Source: Candidatus Mesolinea sp. UBA5823 (GTDB lineage: Bacteria > Chloroflexota > Anaerolineae > Anaerolineales > Anaerolineaceae). From it: DNA of 5,048 bases. Each line of letters opens with the position of its first letter. Position 1 is the first letter of the stretch. The stretch covers positions 4,682-9,729 of the forward strand of contig DICP01000018.1 in the NCBI GenBank assembly GCA_002417685.1, given 5' to 3'. The notes beneath the pieces are model-generated. The model did not search any database and was not told the DNA's origin. It was given only the letters and a program-made list of their open reading frames with translations. A program made the translations under genes and the position numbers. Positions 1 to 4,454 of the stretch are shown one piece after another.

Positions 1-902
1 CCCGGCCAAGAGAATATCGTCTCTGTGAGCACGCCCCCCGCTAATAAAGACCCAATTTGAATACCGATAATGGTAATCACGGGTAAGAAAGCATTTTTCA
101 GGGCATGCCGGAAGAGCACCACCCGCTCTCCTAATCCTTTCGCTGAGGCTGTGCGAATGTAATCTTCTTGTAAAACATCTAACATGCTTGAGCGGGTCAT
201 ACGGGTAATTATTGCAGTCGGAATTGTCGCTAAAGCAATTGCCGGCATGATGATGTGCTTTAGTGCATCCCAAAAACCAGGCCCATTCCCGGTAAGCAAA
301 GCATCTAGAAGGAGTAAATTTGTAACTGGTTCAATGGTCATCCCAGGGCTAAGCCTGCCTCCAGAAGGCAGCCATTTAAGCATTACAGAAAAAAACATGA
401 TTTCCATAATTCCAAGCCAAAAGATTGGAATAGAGACCCCGATAAGTGATCCAATTCTGGTCACCCCATCAAGCAGTGAGTTTCGCCTTGCCGCGGATAG
501 AATTCCAATCGGGATGCCGACAATTAAGGCAATTAACATAGCTACTAATGCCAATTCAATGGTAGCCGGGAAGCGCTCTTTTATGGTATCTACCACAGGA
601 ATGCGCCGGTGAATCGAATCACCAAGATCGAAATGGAGCAGCCGGTCAAAGTAGCGAACATATTGGCTATCAAAAAAGCCAGCCAAATCTCCTTCCACCA
701 AAGCGTCGCGATTTAAAAAAGGTGGTTTGTCTAAGCCAAATTGCTCACGAATACGGGCAACATTTTCCTCAGAAGCATGTTCCCCCAGCATCGCCACAGC
801 TGGGTCGCCTGGAATCAGGCGTTGGAACAGAAAGATGATCAATGTCACCCCAATTAATGTAGGAATTACTGTAATGAGCCTTTTGAGTATGTATTTACCC
901 AA
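1..902 (-). CDS. ABC transporter permease, DppB/OppB family (3' end cut by window)
   Basis: Inner-membrane permease subunit of a peptide/nickel-type ABC importer, expected to form the translocation channel with a DppC-type partner. I translated it by eye from the minus strand: 300 complete codons lie in the window and about 40 C-terminal residues are probably missing. Visible landmarks are the N-terminal helix beginning GKYILKRL (residues 2-9, helix to about 30), the family motif RLIPGDPA (28-35), further hydrophobic helices near 113-135, 150-175 and 216-233, and the EAA cytoplasmic loop around 246-275 (EDYIRTASAKGLG, later NAFLP), which contacts the ATPase. The sequence runs off at FSWPG, usually followed by the last helix. 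The TTG start is forced: an in-frame TAG lies 21 bases upstream at 924-926 and no ATG or GTG intervenes. It lies 99 bases downstream of the binding-protein gene, same strand. Residues about 62-80 look longer than in E. coli-type DppB. Family is clear; substrate is inferred from the neighbour. Confidence 0.93.
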   Translation of the reverse strand, partial: MGKYILKRLITVIPTLIGVTLIIFLFQRLIPGDPAVAMLGEHASEENVARIREQFGLDKPPFLNRDALVEGDLAGFFDSQYVRYFDRLLHFDLGDSIHRRIPVVDTIKERFPATIELALVAMLIALIVGIPIGILSAARRNSLLDGVTRIGSLIGVSIPIFWLGIMEIMFFSVMLKWLPSGGRLSPGMTIEPVTNLLLLDALLTGNGPGFWDALKHIIMPAIALATIPTAIITRMTRSSMLDVLQEDYIRTASAKGLGERVVLFRHALKNAFLPVITIIGIQIGSLLAGGVLTETIFSWP

Positions 903-906
903 GGTT

Positions 907-917
907 ACCTCGCTCCT
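907..917 (-). promoter_or_regulatory. Ribosome binding site for the TTG-started permease
   Basis: On the minus strand AGGAG (917-913) lies 10 bases, and GAGGT (911-907) lies 4 bases, before the TTG codon at 902-900. The two overlapping purine-rich sites, with an in-frame stop just upstream, fix the unusual TTG start. Confidence 0.7.
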
Positions 918-930
918 AAGATACTAAGAA

Positions 931-957
931 TGAGAGGCGGTGCAAGACCGCCCCTCA
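931..957 (-). terminator. Intercistronic hairpin between binding-protein and permease genes (attenuator or mRNA-stabilising)
   Basis: Two 11-base arms (931-941 and 947-957) flank a 5-base loop. Ten pairs are Watson-Crick. The one irregular position is an A/C mismatch in plus-strand RNA but a G-U wobble in minus-strand RNA, so the structure fits the direction of this operon. It is followed on the minus strand only by a short TTCTT, so it is probably a partial terminator or a 3' stabiliser of the upstream message rather than a full stop. Such hairpins after binding-protein genes are known to raise their expression over the permease genes; that role here is inference. Confidence 0.65.
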
Positions 958-1001
958 TCCAATTTAGCTAATTTTTATGGGTTGACGCCTCACCACGCAG
1001 A

Positions 1002-2738
1002 TTATTCCGAGAAGAATACGTACTCGAAATTCTCTGCACCGACTGGCTGTGGAACGTACCCTTGCACCTTGGCTGAAAGAATCAGCGGGGTGTTATTGTG
1101 ACCAAGCCAAATTCGGGCAACTTCATCGTGCAAAATCTGCTCAGCCTGCCGATATAGCTCAGCACGGGCTTCAGGGTCAGGCAGGGTCACGGCTCGGTCA
1201 AGGAGATCAGCAAGTTCCTTGTTCTGGTACCAGCCTTCCATCGCAACCGGTTCCTGTGCGTTACCAAAGAAGTAGCCAAGGAAGTTATCGGGGTCGCCGT
1301 TATCGCCACCCCAGCCGAGCATATACAAACCCATCAAGAGGCCATTACGGCGGGAACCCAAGTACGTTGGCCAATCGCCTTCCAGGTAAAGTTCAACCTT
1401 GATGCCAGCAGCATTAAGGTTCGCTGCCATGGCTTCGCCAATTTCCTTCGGGGCTGGGAAGTAGAAGCGCGTGACAGGCATGTAATACAGCCTCAAGGGA
1501 ATCTTCTGCCCAGCTGAATAGACCACGTTTCCATCGGCATCCATGACGTCTTCTGCAACTGTTACCTCGCTCAAGCCATCCGGGAAGCCGGCTTCAGCCA
1601 GCAAGGATTTCGAGAGTTCGGGGTCATAAGCCCAGTCCTCGATATCCGGGTTATGGCCGAGCAAAAGTGGCGGTAAGAAGTTAGTCGCTACAGTTCCATA
1701 TTTTCCAAAGAAGTTGGAAATCAAACCTTGCTTATCGATTGCATGGGCAATAGCTTTTCGGATGCGAATATCACGGAATTCTTCAATCTTGAAGTTAAAG
1801 GCAATATAGCTCGTATTGAGAGCTGGGCGCGTGAGCACTTGCAGGTTTGGATCGTTCTCAGCTGTATTCAGGTCTTCCACCACAGCTTGCTCCAGAGCGT
1901 CGATATCACCAGCCTGCAAAGCTAAGAAGCGAGCCGAATCATCGGGAATCACCCGCACAATAACATTCTTGACCTTGGGTTTTTCTCCCCAGTAATCCTC
2001 GTTCGCAACCAGTTTAATCTCGGTGCCTTCTTCCCAAGAAACAAACTTATATGGACCAGTACCGACAGCACCAACAGTTGGGGTGCCGTAAGCCTCGCCG
2101 GCAGCTTGAATTGCAGCCGGGCTCGATATAGCAAATGAATCCATCGCCAGGTTCGCCAAGAAAGGTGCCATAGGCTCAACCAACACAAATTCAACGGTCA
2201 AATCGTCTATTTTGTTCACTGCGGTGATTTTGCTATTCTCATCGAAACCACCCCACATTGCCTCATAATATTCAAACACTTGGCTGGGGAAATGATAGGG
2301 ATGATCCGTAAAGCGCCAGCGGTCAAAGTTAAAAATTACCGCATCGGCATTAAAATCGGTCCCATCGTGGAATTTAACGCCTTCGCGTAATTTGCACGTC
2401 CAGACACTGGCATTTTCATTGGGGGTACATTCCGCCAAAGCTGGGACGGGATTGGTGGTCCCTTGCTCAAATTTATACAAGGAATCCAAAATCTGCCCTG
2501 TGACGCGGAAAGATTCTCCATCCGTTACGAGGATTGGATCCAGTTGGACCGAATCGCCACCGCGCCCAAAAATAAAAGTGTCTTTTTGGCTAACAGGGGC
2601 TTCGGTCTCTGCCGGAGCTTCAGTTTTAGTTTCTTCTGCGGGGGGGACTTCCGTAGCGGTTGCCGATCCACCGCATGCTGACAATAACATGCTTAGCACG
2701 ATCAATAGGCTAAATGCGAATACAGTTGTTTTTTTCAT
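1002..2738 (-). CDS. Peptide-type ABC transporter substrate-binding lipoprotein (SBP family 5, DppA-like)
   Basis: Extracytoplasmic solute-binding protein that would deliver peptides (or another family-5 ligand) to the permease encoded just downstream. The 578-residue product starts with a lipoprotein signal: MKK, a hydrophobic core (residues 5-19) and lipobox LSAC, with lipidated Cys22. A flexible linker rich in Ala, Thr, Glu and Pro follows (about 25-50). The mature domain shows the family-5 signature LREGVKFHDGTDFNADAV (117-134), a GTGPYKF segment (227-232 region), EDYWG (247-251), a conserved RKAIAHAID stretch (327-335), and GWGGDNGDPDNF (475-486). The last motif is shared with E. coli DppA, where an Asp in this area helps bind the dipeptide amino end. 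It is somewhat longer than DppA (535 residues), partly from the linker and a segment near 394-413. The start has GAGGAG five bases upstream. The gene opens an operon with the permease. Family is certain; dipeptide specificity is likely but not proven. Confidence 0.96.
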   Translation of the reverse strand: MKKTTVFAFSLLIVLSMLLSACGGSATATEVPPAEETKTEAPAETEAPVSQKDTFIFGRGGDSVQLDPILVTDGESFRVTGQILDSLYKFEQGTTNPVPALAECTPNENASVWTCKLREGVKFHDGTDFNADAVIFNFDRWRFTDHPYHFPSQVFEYYEAMWGGFDENSKITAVNKIDDLTVEFVLVEPMAPFLANLAMDSFAISSPAAIQAAGEAYGTPTVGAVGTGPYKFVSWEEGTEIKLVANEDYWGEKPKVKNVIVRVIPDDSARFLALQAGDIDALEQAVVEDLNTAENDPNLQVLTRPALNTSYIAFNFKIEEFRDIRIRKAIAHAIDKQGLISNFFGKYGTVATNFLPPLLLGHNPDIEDWAYDPELSKSLLAEAGFPDGLSEVTVAEDVMDADGNVVYSAGQKIPLRLYYMPVTRFYFPAPKEIGEAMAANLNAAGIKVELYLEGDWPTYLGSRRNGLLMGLYMLGWGGDNGDPDNFLGYFFGNAQEPVAMEGWYQNKELADLLDRAVTLPDPEARAELYRQAEQILHDEVARIWLGHNNTPLILSAKVQGYVPQPVGAENFEYVFFSE

Positions 2739-2743
2739 CTCTT

Positions 2744-2749
2744 CTCCTC
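2744..2749 (-). promoter_or_regulatory. Ribosome binding site of the substrate-binding lipoprotein gene
   Basis: GAGGAG on the minus strand lies five bases before the ATG at 2738-2736. This supports the start that gives a complete lipoprotein signal peptide. Confidence 0.8.
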
Positions 2750-2814
2750 AATCTTTTTAAACTATTAACAAACGACAAAAATTATGGACATTTTTAGGTT
2801 ATTATTTTCCGTCT

Positions 2815-2821
2815 ACCTCCT
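2815..2821 (-). other. Orphan Shine-Dalgarno-like AGGAGGT in the lipoprotein gene leader
   Basis: A perfect anti-SD complement on the minus strand, about 76 bases upstream of the lipoprotein start. No ATG, GTG or TTG lies within the next 20 bases; the first ATG (2792-2790) is too distant and opens only eight codons. It may be chance, a 5' leader ribosome standby site, or a relic. Confidence 0.35.
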
Positions 2822-2837
2822 ATAGTAAATAATTTGC

Positions 2838-2866
2838 GTTCTATCCTTCTGGTTATGTTCTGTTAA
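2838..2866 (-). promoter_or_regulatory. Candidate sigma-70-type promoter for the transporter operon
   Basis: On the minus strand TTAACA (2866-2861, five of six matches to the -35 consensus) is separated by 17 bases from TAGAAC (2843-2838, four of six matches to the -10 box). It would give a leader of about 90 bases containing the orphan AGGAGGT. The surrounding AT-rich DNA makes chance matches easy, so this is only a candidate. Confidence 0.3.
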
Positions 2867-2912
2867 TTGGTTGAAAATCTGCAAAAATGTTGGATAAGTG
2901 ATCGGACTTACA

Positions 2913-2932
2913 CCTAATCCTAAGAATTAGGA
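2913..2932. repeat. Small overlapping inverted repeats between lipoprotein gene and tRNA
   Basis: Two alternative stems share the same bases: CCTAAT (2913-2918) with ATTAGG (2926-2931), and TCCTAA (2918-2923) with TTAGGA (2927-2932) around a GAA loop. They cannot form together. No T run follows on either strand, so they do not look like an ordinary terminator. They lie in the 275-base gene-free stretch 2739-3013, which otherwise holds only the candidate promoter and orphan SD reported separately. Confidence 0.35.
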
Positions 2933-2996
2933 ATGGCAGCCAAATTTACAACTCGAGAAATTATTAAAGCGCCTCTTATTTCAAATGTTGGACGCC

Positions 2997-3012
2997 TGGA
3001 AATTGATTTCCA
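2997..3012. repeat. 16-base near-palindrome directly 3' of the tRNA gene
   Basis: TGGAAAT (2997-3003) and ATTTCCA (3006-3012) form seven-base arms around two central bases, one base beyond the tRNA discriminator position. In the tRNA transcript it could fold into a short 3' trailer hairpin. No T run follows on the minus strand, so factor-independent termination is doubtful; a processing or end-protection role is inference. Confidence 0.45.
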
Positions 3013-3013
3013 A

Positions 3014-3087
3014 TGGGTGGTATAGGACTCGAACCTACGACCTTTGCGATGTCAACGCAACGCTCTAACCAACTGAGCTAACCACCC
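3014..3087 (-). tRNA. trnV: tRNA-Val (anticodon GAC)
   Basis: A complete 74-base cloverleaf reads on the minus strand. The acceptor arms GGGTGGT and ACCACCC pair perfectly, with discriminator A. The D arm is GCTC/GAGC with a nine-base loop containing GG. The anticodon stem TTGCG/CGCAA encloses loop TTGACAT, giving anticodon GAC, which reads the valine codons GUC and GUU. The variable loop has five bases, and the T arm GTAGG/CCTAT (one G-U pair) carries loop TTCGAGT. The 3' CCA is not encoded (TTG follows the discriminator), so it must be added by the CCA-adding enzyme. The gene stands alone, in the same direction as the transporter operon and divergent from the aminotransferase gene. Confidence 0.97.
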
Positions 3088-3098
3088 AATAAAAAATA

Positions 3099-3127
3099 AT
3101 TATAAATAGTCTTTTTCAAACGTGCAA
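3099..3127 (-). promoter_or_regulatory. Promoter of the tRNA-Val gene
   Basis: On the minus strand a perfect TATAAT -10 box (3104-3099) is preceded at 17 bases by TTGCAC (3127-3122), which keeps the important TTG of the -35 box. Transcription would start near 3092, leaving a leader of about five bases before the mature tRNA. The TTGCAC hexamer is tandemly repeated at 3133-3128. Confidence 0.65.
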
Positions 3128-3193
3128 GTGCAAATTTCTGCTTGGAATAAGATAAATTTCCGATTACAACATCATCTTCTGTCAATCAAGAAG

Positions 3194-3199
3194 TATAAT
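3194..3199 (+). promoter_or_regulatory. Candidate -10 box for the aminotransferase gene
   Basis: A perfect TATAAT on the plus strand would place the transcription start near 3206, about 110 bases before the aminotransferase ATG. No good -35 hexamer stands 15-19 bases upstream (3169-3178 region), so an activator or a different sigma preference may be involved, or the match may be chance. Confidence 0.4.
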
Positions 3200-3228
3200 A
3201 CAGTCACAACAACTTATAGAGAGGAGCT

Positions 3229-3249
3229 ATGCCTGAGTATAGACAATAA
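3229..3249 (+). CDS. Possible six-codon leader reading frame (MPEYRQ)
   Basis: ATG at 3229 opens MPEYRQ and stops at TAA (3247-3249). A GAGGAG sequence (3221-3226) precedes it, but with only two bases between it and the ATG, closer than normal; the GAGG part alone would give four. It lies within the predicted 5' leader of the aminotransferase message, 68 bases before that gene's start. The peptide shows no run of one amino acid, so classical amino-acid attenuation is not indicated. It could be a regulatory upstream frame, the 5' remnant of a lost gene, or chance. Confidence 0.2.
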   Translation: MPEYRQ

Positions 3250-3306
3250 TCACCTCACCTAAAAAAGTCTAAATTTCAAGCATTAACACCTAACCAATAG
3301 CTCTAA

Positions 3307-3312
3307 AAGGAG
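3307..3312 (+). promoter_or_regulatory. Ribosome binding site of the aminotransferase gene
   Basis: AAGGAG lies five bases before the ATG at 3318. It favours this ATG over the next in-frame ATG at 3327 (Met4), which would lie 14 bases away. Confidence 0.8.
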
Positions 3313-3317
3313 AAACA

Positions 3318-4388
3318 ATGAGCCATATGTTTATTCCCGGGCCTGTGGATGTGTCCGAAGAAGTGATGCAAGCCATGACCCAGCCGATGATCCCACACCG
3401 AAGCAAGGAATTTGATGAGCTTTTCCGGCGCACCGCCGAGGGCATGCAGAAAGTCTTTCTTACCCAAAACCGCGTCTTTCAGCCTCCTGCTTCCGGTTCT
3501 GGAATGCAAGAGGCTGCTATGCGCAACCTTGTTGCCCAAGATGTGCTCGTCCTAGTAAATGGCGCTTTTGCGGACCGATGGTACAAAGTTGGCGTTGCCA
3601 ATGGCAAATCCGTAGATCGGCTGGATGTGCCTTGGGGTGAAGCCCACACCCCCGAGATGTTGCGCGCTGCTCTCAAAGCCAAGCATTACGAAGCTGTTGC
3701 GATTGTGCACAACGAAACTTCCACTGGTGTTGAAAACCCAGTCAAAGAGCTGGCAGCCGTTGTGCATGAGATCAGCCCAGATACGCTCATTATGGTGGAT
3801 GCAGTTTCATCACTGGGCGGCGTAAAAATCGAAACAGACGCCTGGGGTTTGGATTTTGTGCTAACTTCTTCGCAAAAATGCTTAGCGCTCCCACCTGGAA
3901 TGTCCTTTGCCGCAGTTTCTGAGCGTGCGATGGCGAAAGCCGAAACCGTTCCTAACCGCGGCTGGTACTTTGACTTGCTGCTGCTCGAAAAGCACCGTAT
4001 CAAAGACAGCACCCCTATGACCCCGACAATGCAGATCATTTATGGATTAGACAAGCAATTAGAACGCATCTTCGCTGAAGGTTTAGAAAACCGTTGGGCG
4101 CGCCATACCGCTATGGCACAGCGCGTGCAAAGCTGGATGCTGGCGCACGATATGCCAGCTTTGGCAAAGTCAGAGTATTGTTCCAAGACCGTTTCAACAA
4201 TTCAAAACACCCGCGAAATTGACATCTCAGGATTGAATAAATTCCTGCTGACCAAAGGCATGCGCATTGCCAATGGATATGGCGATCTGAAGAACAAAAC
4301 TTTCCGCATCGCCACCATGGGCGATACAACCATGGATGACGTCAACCAGCTGTTGGACGCTTTTGAGGAATACCTGAAGATCGCCTGA
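3318..4388 (+). CDS. Class V PLP-dependent aminotransferase (alanine/serine-glyoxylate aminotransferase family)
   Basis: Cytosolic fold-type I aminotransferase of the COG0075 type, which moves an amino group between a small amino acid (serine, alanine, possibly phosphoserine) and an oxo acid such as glyoxylate or pyruvate. The 356-residue length matches the family. It opens with the hallmark FIPGPVDVSEEV (residues 5-16) and PMIPHRSKEF (23-32). SGSGMQEAA (59-67) fits the PLP-phosphate-binding turn. NETSTG (132-137) and DAVSSLGG (161-168) follow, where Asp161 should contact the pyridine nitrogen. SSQKCLALPPG (184-194) holds the Schiff-base Lys187. Near the C-terminus KTFRIATMGD (327-336) carries Arg330, expected to bind the substrate carboxylate. 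All expected catalytic residues are present, so it should be active. It has its own ribosome binding site and a hairpin terminator 20 bases after its stop. Phosphoserine-aminotransferase-like activity, known for some archaeal-type relatives, is an alternative; the sequence alone does not decide substrate. Confidence 0.95.
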   Translation: MSHMFIPGPVDVSEEVMQAMTQPMIPHRSKEFDELFRRTAEGMQKVFLTQNRVFQPPASGSGMQEAAMRNLVAQDVLVLVNGAFADRWYKVGVANGKSVDRLDVPWGEAHTPEMLRAALKAKHYEAVAIVHNETSTGVENPVKELAAVVHEISPDTLIMVDAVSSLGGVKIETDAWGLDFVLTSSQKCLALPPGMSFAAVSERAMAKAETVPNRGWYFDLLLLEKHRIKDSTPMTPTMQIIYGLDKQLERIFAEGLENRWARHTAMAQRVQSWMLAHDMPALAKSEYCSKTVSTIQNTREIDISGLNKFLLTKGMRIANGYGDLKNKTFRIATMGDTTMDDVNQLLDAFEEYLKIA

Positions 4389-4407
4389 ACTTCAGCTGAC
4401 GCTCAAG

Positions 4408-4445
4408 AGCCTGGAGTGCATTGGAAAGCCTCCAGGCTTTTTATT
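4408..4445 (+). terminator. Rho-independent terminator or attenuator after the aminotransferase gene
   Basis: AGCCTGGAG (4408-4416) pairs perfectly with CTCCAGGCT (4430-4438) around a 13-base loop, followed by TTTTT, A, TT (4438-4445). The opposite strand has no T run after the hairpin, so it acts in the plus direction. The T run ends directly against the GGAG ribosome binding site (4446-4449) of the next gene, so it may regulate that gene as well as end the upstream message. Confidence 0.85.
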
Positions 4446-4449
4446 GGAG
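4446..4449 (+). promoter_or_regulatory. Ribosome binding site for the TTG-started methyltransferase
   Basis: GGAG lies five bases before the TTG at 4455-4457. This spacing and the match of the following residues to the N-terminus of TRAM-domain proteins choose TTG over the only nearby in-frame alternative, a GTG at 4416-4418 buried in the hairpin stem. Confidence 0.7.
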
Positions 4450-4454
4450 TAATT

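Noticed and set aside
184..612. Plus-strand reading frame of 142 codons
   Set aside because: It lies antisense inside the clearly homologous permease gene and its product has no family features.
727..927. Plus-strand reading frame of 66 codons
   Set aside because: Antisense to the start of the permease gene, with no ribosome binding site and no recognisable protein.
2392..2760. Plus-strand reading frame of 122 codons
   Set aside because: Antisense shadow of the lipoprotein N-terminus; that strand encodes a textbook lipobox and family-5 domain.
2933..3025. Plus-strand 30-codon reading frame starting MAAKFTTREI
   Set aside because: It runs into the tRNA gene on the opposite strand, has only a weak TAGGA upstream, and the product is not recognised. 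Conservation in relatives would be needed to revive it.
3180..3185. Perfect TTGACA on the minus strand upstream of the tRNA
   Set aside because: No -10 box stands 16-18 bases downstream (GGAAA-rich sequence instead), so it is not a convincing promoter. The site 50 bases further on fits the tRNA better.
2739..3317. Possible riboswitch, CRISPR array or insertion sequence in the intergenic region
   Set aside because: No regularly spaced repeats, no terminal inverted repeats with a transposase, and no structured leader matching a riboswitch class I can recognise by eye.
3303..3539. Minus-strand reading frame of 78 codons
   Set aside because: Antisense to the aminotransferase start; the plus-strand protein is well conserved, this one is not recognisable.
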